Assembly (NCBI GenBank): GCA_937958005.1
Contig: CALGOB010000039.1
Location: forward strand, 1 to 53,876
Direction: 5' to 3'
From: an uncultured Cyclobacteriaceae bacterium
GTDB lineage: Bacteria > Bacteroidota > Bacteroidia > Cytophagales > Cyclobacteriaceae
DNA: 53,876 nucleotides
In this document: positions 1 through 7,967 of the stretch, in pieces
Numbering within the stretch: the first letter of the stretch is position 1
Layout of the letters: every line of letters begins with the position of its first letter
Translations under genes and position numbers: made by a program
The notes under the pieces: model-generated
The model's database searches: none
What the model saw: the letters and a program-made list of their open reading frames with translations, nothing else
Told to the model about the DNA's origin: nothing

Positions 1-74
1 GCCTTGATTGATTCAATTAAAGCTCTGATCCCAAAGATCATTTCATTTTCGTTTTTACTTACTGGTTTTCTCAT
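1..74 (-). CDS. rlmB: RlmB-like 23S rRNA methyltransferase (TrmH/SpoU family), N-terminus only
   Basis: Reading the minus strand from an ATG at 74, the first 24 codons are open to the window edge. They contain the segment NEMIFGIRALIESIK, which matches the N-terminal substrate-binding start of Bacteroidota RlmB-type SpoU methyltransferases (2'-O-methylation of a guanosine in 23S rRNA). Only this N-terminus is visible, so the SPOUT catalytic knot lies outside the window and the call rests on one short motif. The gene is divergent from the SAM methyltransferase at 673. A TTTCTTTG box sits four bases before the ATG. Confidence 0.6.
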   Translation of the reverse strand, partial: MRKPVSKNENEMIFGIRALIESIK

Positions 75-78
75 ACCG

Positions 79-86
79 CAAAGAAA
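79..86 (-). promoter_or_regulatory. Possible -7 box of rlmB, four bases before ATG
   Basis: The minus strand reads TTTCTTTG, then four bases, then the ATG at 74. This resembles the Bacteroidota -7 consensus TAnnTTTG with one mismatch at position 2. No TTG is found at the expected -33 spacing. If used, the transcript would be essentially leaderless. Confidence 0.35.
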
Positions 87-173
87 GTTGATAATTATTA
101 AAAAGTAAGCCCAACTCAAATTAATCCTGTTCATCCTTTAGCAAATGCCTCAAGAAATGGAGAGGCAATAAAG

Positions 174-481
174 ATTATCACGGTTGATTTTTATCCCTAA
201 CATATCTGATCAACTTCTCTAGTTTAAGTGATCTGTGGGGACATAGATCAAGGCGATATTTGTAAATAAAAGGCTTTAACCCGAATGATGCATTAGACTT
301 TTAAGAGAAAATCATAAATGGCAGTTAGATAGCTGCTTAAATTCTGATTTGAAACGCAGACATAGTCTCCATTATGGTGAGTAGGAAATTAGGATTTAAG
401 TGGCTAAATGACTGTTAGTTATGGTTTGCATCAAATTTCTATTGCATCATTCGGCTTTAATAAATAAACCGTGATAAGGTC
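174..481. repeat. Inverted TTATCACGGTT ends around MITE A copy 1 (element C-like)
   Basis: ATTATCACGGTT near 174-185 and AACCGTGATAAGG near 468-480 form an inverted pair around MITE copy 1. The same ends, TTATCACGGT/ACCGTGATAA, bound element C at 19348-19492 and 53617-53757. The interior outside the MITE is not visibly the same as those copies. This may be a diverged C element into which MITE A inserted. Apart from this and the MITE I see nothing else in 87-660. Confidence 0.35.
280..455 (+). repeat. MITE-like element A, copy 1 (176 bp)
   Basis: The element starts CCCGAATGATGCAT and ends ATTGCATCATTCGGC, so the termini are inverted repeats. It is flanked on both sides by TTTAA (275-279 and 456-460), a 5-bp target-site duplication. 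The two halves also pair imperfectly along their whole length, so the strand could fold into one long hairpin. It has no coding capacity. Other copies start at 10697, 19144, 40672 and 53768. Confidence 0.85.
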
Positions 482-660
482 TAATCAGTAAAAGAAAGTT
501 CTTATTATCAGCATCATTTTTCAAACAAAAATAAAAATTCAACTTCAATTACTTCAACACACTGATTATCAAATGTTTTAAGGAAATACTGATCAAATTC
601 TAGATTTTCTTTTTTAAATCTTCAACATAGAATTTTAAGGAACGTTTATATAATATTAAA

Positions 661-668
661 TACTTTTG
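661..668 (+). promoter_or_regulatory. -7 promoter box of the methyltransferase, four bases before ATG
   Basis: TACTTTTG fits the Bacteroidota -7 consensus TAnnTTTG and lies four bases before the ATG at 673. No good TTG is present at the -33 distance. Initiation here would give a leaderless mRNA. Confidence 0.45.
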
Positions 669-672
669 CAAT

Positions 673-1443
673 ATGGGTGTATATACTACAGAAATAGCGT
701 CTGACAAGATCATATCGGACAATCCTATTCATCAGCGGTTATTGAAAGCTTACTTTGCTGCTAAACCTTATATTAATGGGGATTTATTGGAGTTAGGTTG
801 CGGAGAAGGAAGGGGTGTAGAACTTTTAGCTCCTCTTGCCAGCAGTTATCAAGCAATTGATAAGATAGATTCTGTCATTGATAAACTTCAACAAGAGTAC
901 CCTTCTTTATCTTTTAAACAAGGTGTATTCCCTCCATTTAACTTTGAAGACAATAGTTTTGATACCATTGTTACTTTTCAAGTAATTGAACATTTACAGG
1001 ATGATGACCTTTTTATTAAAGAAATTCATAGAGTATTGAGGCCTGGAGGAAAGGCAATTATTACCACCCCTAACATCAAAATGACCCTTACAAGAAACCC
1101 TTGGCATGTAAGGGAATATACAGCTCAAGAGCTAACTGACTTAGGAAAAAAATACTTTGACCAAGTGGATATGAAAGGGATTGCCGGTAATGATAACGTA
1201 ATGAAGTATTATGAACAGAACAAAGCTTCTGTAAATAGAATTACACGTTTCGATATTTTCAACTTGCAGTATCGTCTTCCAGCTCCCCTACTTAGAATAC
1301 CTTATGACTTGATGAATAGACTTAATAGAAATAAGTTAAACGAAAAAGACAATAGTTTAGTGGCTTCTATCAGACATGAAGATTATTTACTTGAAAATCA
1401 ATCTGAGGAAAACCTAGATTTGTTTCTCATATTAACAAAGTAA
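673..1443 (+). CDS. Class I SAM-dependent methyltransferase
   Basis: 256 residues with a Rossmann-fold methyltransferase core (Methyltransf_11 type). Motif I LLELGCGEGRG at about residues 38-48 binds S-adenosylmethionine. The SFDTIVTFQVIEHLQDDD segment (about 96-112) is motif II, and HRVLRPGGKAIITTPN is motif III. The C-terminal third, after NPWHVREYTAQEL, is a variable substrate-specific part, so the substrate cannot be named. There is no signal peptide, so it is cytosolic. It is divergent from rlmB, a pairing that hints at RNA methylation but does not prove it. The ATG is preceded by a -7 box only four bases away, suggesting leaderless translation. Confidence 0.85.
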   Translation: MGVYTTEIASDKIISDNPIHQRLLKAYFAAKPYINGDLLELGCGEGRGVELLAPLASSYQAIDKIDSVIDKLQQEYPSLSFKQGVFPPFNFEDNSFDTIVTFQVIEHLQDDDLFIKEIHRVLRPGGKAIITTPNIKMTLTRNPWHVREYTAQELTDLGKKYFDQVDMKGIAGNDNVMKYYEQNKASVNRITRFDIFNLQYRLPAPLLRIPYDLMNRLNRNKLNEKDNSLVASIRHEDYLLENQSEENLDLFLILTK

Positions 1444-1533
1444 AGCTCATCCCCCATATTAGGGGCATTTACCATTTCTTGACTGACGGTAACTAATTCA
1501 ATACCCTCAAAAAGGAAAGGTCTTTATCGAAAA

Positions 1534-2166
1534 CTATTCAAACAACTTTCCTCCTAGCCAGTTTTGTTCCACTTTTTTAGCAAATGCCTTCCAAATTACT
1601 ATAGTGAGTATAATACCTACTAAGGAACCTGCTACTATATCTTCAAAAAAATGTTGGGAAAGATAATTTCTAGAAAAGCCTACTAGCAAGGCGTAGATAA
1701 AAAACAGGATCCCAAACCTTTTGTCTTTAGCAATCAAGGTTAAAAATGCTGCTATTGAAAAAGCTGTCATTGTATGCCCCGATGGAAAGGAGTTATATCC
1801 ATGAACCTTAACCCCTTCTATAAAATTCAAATCATATATATCTGCTAGATAGTTTCTTGGCCTCAAGGAATTAGAGAAAACCACCTTTTTCAAAAATAAA
1901 CTGACTAACCCTTGTGCGATAACTGTAACCGCTAACATTACAGCATATCTATATTTTACCAATAACATGGTCAGAATTAAAAGTATAGCAAAAACACCAT
2001 CTCCTAGATGAGTCCAGTATTTGAAAAAATAGTCTAAAAATAAGGTTCTATTTTGATTGAGGTAAATTACCCAATCTCCCTTTTCAATATTAAATAATAG
2101 AACAATTGCAACTACAAAAAAAATGAGGTAACAAATGATAAACCACTTTAGAGCCTTCAATTTCAT
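1534..2166 (-). CDS. PAP2-family membrane phosphatase
   Basis: 210 residues, mostly hydrophobic, with about six predicted membrane helices. The catalytic motifs of the phosphatidic acid phosphatase type 2 family are present: a basic plus RP segment (KVVFSNSLRPRNY), PSGHT in the middle, and SRNYLSQHFFEDIVAG (SRx5HxxxD) near the end. Likely substrates are lipid phosphates or undecaprenyl pyrophosphate in the inner membrane, but the sequence does not say which. It starts 17 bases after the porU stop on the same strand, so it may be co-transcribed. It also has its own TTTATTTG box four bases before the ATG. A lipid-A or T9SS-linked role is only a guess from position. Confidence 0.85.
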   Translation of the reverse strand: MKLKALKWFIICYLIFFVVAIVLLFNIEKGDWVIYLNQNRTLFLDYFFKYWTHLGDGVFAILLILTMLLVKYRYAVMLAVTVIAQGLVSLFLKKVVFSNSLRPRNYLADIYDLNFIEGVKVHGYNSFPSGHTMTAFSIAAFLTLIAKDKRFGILFFIYALLVGFSRNYLSQHFFEDIVAGSLVGIILTIVIWKAFAKKVEQNWLGGKLFE

Positions 2167-2170
2167 AGCT

Positions 2171-2178
2171 CAAATAAA
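2171..2178 (-). promoter_or_regulatory. Possible -7 box of the PAP2 gene, four bases before ATG
   Basis: The minus strand reads TTTATTTG-AGCT-ATG. It has one mismatch to TAnnTTTG at position 2. The box lies between the porU stop and the PAP2 start, so PAP2 might be transcribed separately as a leaderless message. Confidence 0.3.
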
Positions 2179-2183
2179 GTGTA

Positions 2184-5100
2184 TTATCTTAAAAGATACA
2201 ATCTACCTATTCCATTTTCAATTTCCGAACCGCTCAAAACCTCATCCCCTATTCTCATCGAAACTCGATATAGGTATATACCATTGTCAATAAACCTTCC
2301 TTGATCATCTGTTCCATCCCAGATTACATCTGTTACATTAAATCCTATTTTCATTTCTCCAAGCCTTTCCTGACTGATCACTTGAATCAACTGGCCTCTG
2401 AGAGAATATATATGAATATTAAAATCCTCCGGGGGAGTTAAGCCTGTCAATGTAAAAGAAAACCTGACACCATCCAAAATCGGATTGGGGAAAGCAGTAA
2501 AATTACTAATTGAGGCTTCGGTATCTATGTTAAAATCAATTTCATAAGGTGCTAAACCTGAAGCATTTCCTGATGCATCTTCAGCTTGAACCCTAAAACT
2601 ATAAGTACCGGCAGTCAAATCAATAGGGCTATAATTTATTTGAAATTCAGCGCTTTCTGTAGCGGGTTCCCAAGTTACTTCCTCATCTGAAAAATTAATC
2701 CTTTCAAATTCGCAAGTCTCACATGGAGGCTTAATAAACATTAAAACTCCTAAGGTATCACTTTTCAAGAAAAATTCATTTTCATCTCTTAGAGTGACAA
2801 CAATTGCTGGATTAGGTGAGATAATAGCTCCATTTCTAATATATTGACCATCAAAAGTTACATCTAAAACAGGGTTAATTTGATCTGGGTTAACCACCAG
2901 TAAGGAAGATCTATTAATGAGGTTATTATTTGAGTATTGTTCTGGAACATTATTTAAATTAACCCTGAGGTTTAAATCATTTTCACCAACAAAACCAACC
3001 GTATTGATACTTGGATTAAAAAATACTGTATCACCCGGCATAGGAGGCGCTATCATAATAGAATCTGCGAAAAATGATCTATTGTTCCTATTGAATACTG
3101 AATAGGCAACTTTTATAGAATCTTGAAATTCTGTTTCTGTATAATTTAAAAAGCCAAATCTTGGACTATAGTTTTCACCCTCCTGAACTTGAGTCTGTAA
3201 ATTATCATCTATTAATAGACCATCAGGCAAAGTTTCAAAAAGCACTTGCCAAGCATCTAATTGAGGTGGTGTTTGTCTTGCAATATCTGAAAAACTCCAT
3301 TCTAATTCTATAAAAGGGTAAATCTCAGCATCTATAGAAGATAAATCTAACAAATCTTCACTAACGCCACTTGCCAGCAATTCCTTAGAAGTCCCATTGA
3401 CACCAAAAATATCCATACCTGAAGCATCTTCGGCATTCATCAAATTAACTTGTTGTTGAAAGTCTAACCAGTTACTAGAAGGGCCTATTCTCACACTTGA
3501 CACATTTCCTTCCCCATTACTTCCACTGATATTCTGAGCACTACTTAAAAACTGTTCTGTAATCGGAAGTCCTGAACCATTATCAGTAAATTCGAAAGCA
3601 GTACCTGGTGTACTCCCCTTAGTTCCTATAAATATAATGGGTTGGCCATCAGTCAAGTTATTAATGGATGAGGGGGCAATGCCAATTTCACCTAGTTTAT
3701 TAATTACCTCTGGCGTCCAATTAGAGTAAGTAAGATTTCCAATATTGAATAAGACGACTACATCACCTAGTTCACTTTCATTGATCAGAGAATCTAAAAA
3801 TGAAGTCCCTTGAACACCATTTACAATTCCAGTAACATCACTTTCAAACATGTTATAAACTACTTGAGGTCTTCTTCCGCACACTAGTCTATTCCTTAAA
3901 TCTACTCCAGGAATAAATACGGGATTATAAGGTTGAGCTGACCTGCGATCAAAAACCACTGCATTTAAAGTATTTTCCGAACATCCTGGAAACACCCCTG
4001 AGCTAACAGTTTGAACTAAAAAATTAGAACCTTGTACCAGCAGCTGGACACTATCTTGGTTAAATACAACTGGGTCAGTATTAGACCCAAAAGTCTTAAT
4101 AACGATAGGGGTTTCTTCGCTTTCAAATGCCCATTGTTTTGAATCAGATAGTGTTACACCTGAGTTAAAGGCACTTTGCAGTTGATTACTACTGGATTGT
4201 CTCCACCCCTCTGGACTTCCTGAAATATAACTAAAACTATTATTTACCCATTCATCACTCTCAGTAGGATCAGGATCTTGAAGCCTGGTTCTCCAGTAAA
4301 AAACCTGTCCATCTTCCAATGAACCAAAATCTATATCAACCTCCCATCTACCCAACACATTAGTTGGGATGATGTTATTCTTTTTCAAAGGACTATTAAA
4401 GGTATCAGTAGTATCTAATTCTATCAGTATGGTTCTTTCTTCTGAATTTAAATCGGAAAGTTGGTAGACTAATTCAACTCTAGTGTCTGGTACAATACCA
4501 TAATTCAGTGGGTACAGATTAGAGGTACTTCCACTAAAAATATCAAAAGACAATGCCACAATATTATTGTCTTCATTTACTTCTGGTGTTTTATTAAGGG
4601 GGTCTACAAAAATTTCAAACAAGCTATTCCCAGTCTCATCAATCTCAGGATTCCTCCTGATCCTATAGGTTAATGTATCTTGAGAGTTAACACGGTCATA
4701 AGCCACTGGATCGTAATTAATAACTGTTCCATCCTGCAAAGTTCTAAGTACTGCTACCTCAACGGGTTCATTAACCAATCTGCCAAAGTTTTTTAAAGCA
4801 ATCTGAATATCAAAAGAGTCCGTAGAGGCTACAATTATTTCTTCTCCAATAGGGACAAAAGTCACATCTGATTCTTCAATAGAATAATCTGCCTCTTCAG
4901 TTCCATACAAGGTAACTGCGGGATCACCATTTAATGAAAATTGCTGTACTTGTGCTATATTGGCTTGGCTGTTTCCAAAACGATTTATGTAATCAGCTCC
5001 AGTCAATTGCACTATTTCCCCTAAACTTCTTCCAAAAAAATCATCTCTTGCATAAGCGTTTTCTAAAAACACATCAGAAAATCCCTTCAGGTTACCGGAC

Positions 5101-7190
5101 AAGGCAAAGGATGAACTTGCTAAAAAGCCAACAGCCCCCAAGTCTGGTGTTAAAATCCAATCATCACCAAAGTCCCTTGATGAATTTAAAGTTTGATTTC
5201 CAAAAAAGTTTCCTGCATTACATCCATTGACTAAAAAGACTGGGTATTTCCCTTTATTTCTATATCCTAATGCCGGATCACTTACCTGTCCTACTTCAAT
5301 ATCAGTAGTTGAAGCACTTGAGTGGCCAAAAAAGGTTACTAATGAAACCCCTTGGTTAATTTCATCTGTGACATTGATAAATGCGACGTTCTCACTACTT
5401 GTTTTGGAAAATAAAATAGAGCTACCACCCAAGAAATCCCCAGATAAAACATCATCAAAGTCTTGAATGAAGCCTCTAAAACTTTCCTGTTCGTTAGTAG
5501 TTTGGCCTCCACTTAACAATAAAGCTCTTTTTCTAGAGATATCATTAAAAGGAGCGGCTTCCATTTCAATTACTTTATTCAAATAATTACTTATATCAGA
5601 GGGTACAAATGCATTGATCCTACCAGTAGGAATTTCCGATTCAAATCCTTGTCCATTAATACCAGATGTATAAGGCACATCTGTACCAGGGTGTCCAAAA
5701 GTAGGTACAAAATTTATCAAGTCAGTGCTGCCAAGGCGATAGTAATTGGAGGCAGGCGTAAGCCCTTTACCTATGATAAAAAGAAACCTTGGATCACCAT
5801 TGTCTAGCATCCAGTCACTTAAATTCCTAACAGCCAATGGCGATTGATCTCCGTAACTAAATAAGTCATACAACTGATCTATTTCAGAAACCAATACTTG
5901 ATATCCACCACCCGCTTCTGATTCTCTATAATTAGCATATCTGTTTACTTGATCTCCATTGGTTCTTAAATCAGCATGTGTAACAATGATATAATTATAT
6001 AGAGATGGGTCTATGGATGGAATGGTCACTTCCCTAATTTGACCTATCGTTCGTAAATTTTCAGTTACCAATAGCTTTCTCTCTTCTGACGTATTCCTAA
6101 TAACTCCCAGAAAACTGTCTGAAGACCTATTAATTCCTATTTCAATTGGATTATTTGGATTGGTTACATCAAACAATTCCGTTTCTAACGATGTTTCCGT
6201 AGCCCTTATGAATGATGTACCTCCTGCATTAGCAGACAAATTCAATTCTGTATCTTCCCTATTTATTATAAACGCACTTGGAAATGATAACCTTGCTGTA
6301 CTAATGGCAATTCTATCTACAGTAGCGGAAGGAGTAACTCTCACCACTAAGTTTGCGTCTGAACCTACATCACTCCATGCTAGGTCTAAATTAACGGTAC
6401 GATGATCTCTTGCTGAAAAACCAAAAGAACTAATAGTCCTCAAGCTTTCAGTATTAGGACCTGCTTCTACCCTCACATTATGTGCATTGTTATTGACTCC
6501 CGCTATGGTCAAAGAGATAGAAGGGTTACCAATACTTGTTGTTCCACCTATCAAATTAAAATTCAAATCTTGACTTTTAGGTTCACTGCTCCTAGGGTTT
6601 GAATTAATCGCATTACCAACCCATCCTTCTCCTCTATCATAGGAGCTTAAGGTAATATCGCCACCATTAAACCTTCTTCCTGAAGAATAGCTTTCAATAA
6701 ATGTCCTCAACTCCTGCTTCGTATAGAAATCCTCCAGCGGAATGCCTTGTGTATTGGCTTCAGAGTAACTTTCCATTCGTTTACCTGAAATATTATTTAA
6801 AGGAAATGTAAGAAAATAAGAAGCTGAATCCGTGAATAAACTGAATTCTGGATGCATTTGGTTACTGCCATTTCTATAAAGCGGAAAATCATTCTGACCA
6901 TCATTCTTTAGTCCATAAAAATCCAATGATTCAAGTATGCCTCCAGAGCTGGTTACTCTAATAGATTGTTCTTCACCATTTCTATACAATTGTATTCTGC
7001 TTGCCGGAACAGTAGAAACAGGAAAACCTGCAGCTTCTAGTTCTGCTCTTGAAATTCTGTATAAACCATTCTCTGCAATCTTAAACTTAAAGTAAGTCTG
7101 ACTACTATTGACCCACTCATTCCCATAAGGTTGAGCACTGAGTTGTACACTCAGCAACAGTAATACGATGATGATATTAAAATTCTTCAT
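2184..7190 (-). CDS. porU: Type IX secretion system sortase PorU, long form (C25 gingipain-like)
   Basis: 1668 residues with an N-terminal signal peptide (MKNFNIIIVLLLLSVQLSAQ). The middle holds a gingipain-type C25 peptidase domain with the His-Cys dyad: FFGHSSAS (His623) and VNGCNAG (Cys657). In the T9SS the sortase cleaves the sorting tail from cargo at the cell surface and joins the cargo to an anionic lipopolysaccharide-type anchor. After the peptidase come several Ig/CARDB-like segments (about 770-1570). The last ~90 residues are a FlgD-Ig-like domain containing YSLRGQLIQ and VIWDGTDDQGRF. It is longer than classical PorU (about 1100-1200 residues) and fits the long form found in Cytophagales. 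No porV is adjacent. The tail is not a canonical Por_Secre_tail, as expected for the sortase itself. Confidence 0.85.
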   Translation of the reverse strand: MKNFNIIIVLLLLSVQLSAQPYGNEWVNSSQTYFKFKIAENGLYRISRAELEAAGFPVSTVPASRIQLYRNGEEQSIRVTSSGGILESLDFYGLKNDGQNDFPLYRNGSNQMHPEFSLFTDSASYFLTFPLNNISGKRMESYSEANTQGIPLEDFYTKQELRTFIESYSSGRRFNGGDITLSSYDRGEGWVGNAINSNPRSSEPKSQDLNFNLIGGTTSIGNPSISLTIAGVNNNAHNVRVEAGPNTESLRTISSFGFSARDHRTVNLDLAWSDVGSDANLVVRVTPSATVDRIAISTARLSFPSAFIINREDTELNLSANAGGTSFIRATETSLETELFDVTNPNNPIEIGINRSSDSFLGVIRNTSEERKLLVTENLRTIGQIREVTIPSIDPSLYNYIIVTHADLRTNGDQVNRYANYRESEAGGGYQVLVSEIDQLYDLFSYGDQSPLAVRNLSDWMLDNGDPRFLFIIGKGLTPASNYYRLGSTDLINFVPTFGHPGTDVPYTSGINGQGFESEIPTGRINAFVPSDISNYLNKVIEMEAAPFNDISRKRALLLSGGQTTNEQESFRGFIQDFDDVLSGDFLGGSSILFSKTSSENVAFINVTDEINQGVSLVTFFGHSSASTTDIEVGQVSDPALGYRNKGKYPVFLVNGCNAGNFFGNQTLNSSRDFGDDWILTPDLGAVGFLASSSFALSGNLKGFSDVFLENAYARDDFFGRSLGEIVQLTGADYINRFGNSQANIAQVQQFSLNGDPAVTLYGTEEADYSIEESDVTFVPIGEEIIVASTDSFDIQIALKNFGRLVNEPVEVAVLRTLQDGTVINYDPVAYDRVNSQDTLTYRIRRNPEIDETGNSLFEIFVDPLNKTPEVNEDNNIVALSFDIFSGSTSNLYPLNYGIVPDTRVELVYQLSDLNSEERTILIELDTTDTFNSPLKKNNIIPTNVLGRWEVDIDFGSLEDGQVFYWRTRLQDPDPTESDEWVNNSFSYISGSPEGWRQSSSNQLQSAFNSGVTLSDSKQWAFESEETPIVIKTFGSNTDPVVFNQDSVQLLVQGSNFLVQTVSSGVFPGCSENTLNAVVFDRRSAQPYNPVFIPGVDLRNRLVCGRRPQVVYNMFESDVTGIVNGVQGTSFLDSLINESELGDVVVLFNIGNLTYSNWTPEVINKLGEIGIAPSSINNLTDGQPIIFIGTKGSTPGTAFEFTDNGSGLPITEQFLSSAQNISGSNGEGNVSSVRIGPSSNWLDFQQQVNLMNAEDASGMDIFGVNGTSKELLASGVSEDLLDLSSIDAEIYPFIELEWSFSDIARQTPPQLDAWQVLFETLPDGLLIDDNLQTQVQEGENYSPRFGFLNYTETEFQDSIKVAYSVFNRNNRSFFADSIMIAPPMPGDTVFFNPSINTVGFVGENDLNLRVNLNNVPEQYSNNNLINRSSLLVVNPDQINPVLDVTFDGQYIRNGAIISPNPAIVVTLRDENEFFLKSDTLGVLMFIKPPCETCEFERINFSDEEVTWEPATESAEFQINYSPIDLTAGTYSFRVQAEDASGNASGLAPYEIDFNIDTEASISNFTAFPNPILDGVRFSFTLTGLTPPEDFNIHIYSLRGQLIQVISQERLGEMKIGFNVTDVIWDGTDDQGRFIDNGIYLYRVSMRIGDEVLSGSEIENGIGRLYLLR

Positions 7191-7216
7191 TGAATAATAT
7201 GCGCAGTTTTATAATA

Positions 7217-7224
7217 CAAAAATA
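7217..7224 (-). promoter_or_regulatory. -7 promoter box of porU
   Basis: The minus strand reads TATTTTTG, a full match to TAnnTTTG, 26 bases before the porU ATG. No TTG is seen at the -33 distance, so the match is half-supported. Confidence 0.4.
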
Positions 7225-7437
7225 TTAAAAGAAATTGCTTGCCTTCTTAATAATTCGATCATTTCAAGAATAATTCCTCTAACTCTCACTTATTTATAGA
7301 TGAATACAAGATTCTCCTATTTATCCCTAAACGTATCACTTGGCATAAATGGTTGTTTCTTGAATTAAAATTATATTATTAGTGTATTTTGTATGACTAA
7401 ACAAAGATAATTTAATACAAGCTAATATTTTTTACTT

Positions 7438-7460
7438 AGTACTTGGTCTTACAAGGTACT
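7438..7460. promoter_or_regulatory. Candidate PadR operator (23-bp imperfect palindrome)
   Basis: AGTACTTG (7438-7445) and CAAGGTACT (7452-7460) are inverted halves around a six-base spacer. A related TATACTTGC follows at about 7469. The site lies about 165 bases upstream of padR, where an autoregulated PadR repressor would be expected to bind. The rest of 7225-7624 is AT-rich and I see no gene in it. Confidence 0.35.
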
Positions 7461-7624
7461 TTAGCCGTATACTTGCTTAACATGGATTTCATAGAGAAAT
7501 CTTAAAGGTCAAAAACTCAATTTTAATAAAGTCTATGGGATAACTCAATACATCTGAGCCTTCTGGCAAATCGATGGATAATTTTGGAACACCATACAAA
7601 AGGACTTTCTCTAATATTTATGAA

Positions 7625-7963
7625 ATGAATATTGAAAATACACAAGTACAAATGCGCAAAGGGATATTAGAGTTCTGCATACTCTATATTATCTCTCGTG
7701 GCGAGGTATATGCTTCCGATATGTTGGAAGAACTTACTTCTGCCAAAATAATGGTTGTGGAAGGCACCTTATACCCCCTCTTGACTCGGTTACGAAAAGC
7801 TGGGTTGGTTGATTATAAATGGGTTGAATCAAACTCTGGTCCTCCTCGGAAGTACTACACGTTAACAGATGAGGGAAGAGAATTCCTTGAGAAACTAGGA
7901 GGTACATGGGAACAATTAGTATCCTCTACACAAAAAATCATTTCCAACACCACAACTATTTAG
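7625..7963 (+). CDS. PadR-family transcriptional regulator
   Basis: 112 residues from the ATG at 7625. An upstream in-frame ATG at 7574 would add 17 residues unlike the family, whereas MNIENTQVQMRKGILEFCIL matches the usual Bacteroidota N-terminus. The winged helix is clear: VYASDMLEEL, then VEGTLYPLLTRLRKAGLV as recognition helix and wing approach, then SGPPRKYYTLTDEG as the wing. It lacks the long C-terminal dimer domain, so it is the short PadR-s2 type. It ends four bases before the PspC gene and is almost certainly its operon partner and regulator. A palindrome at 7438-7460 is a candidate operator. Confidence 0.9.
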   Translation: MNIENTQVQMRKGILEFCILYIISRGEVYASDMLEELTSAKIMVVEGTLYPLLTRLRKAGLVDYKWVESNSGPPRKYYTLTDEGREFLEKLGGTWEQLVSSTQKIISNTTTI

Positions 7964-7967
7964 CGTC

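Noticed and set aside
1450-1465. CCCC-CATATTA-GGGG hairpin between the methyltransferase and PAP2 genes as a terminator
   Set aside because: Only four pairs and no T-run on either side.
4934-5466. Open frames on the plus strand inside porU
   Set aside because: They run antisense to the C25 peptidase domain, have no family features, and arise from the codon bias of the real gene.
7574-7624. Upstream in-frame start for padR
   Set aside because: The extra 17 residues do not match the family N-terminus, and the ATG at 7625 does.
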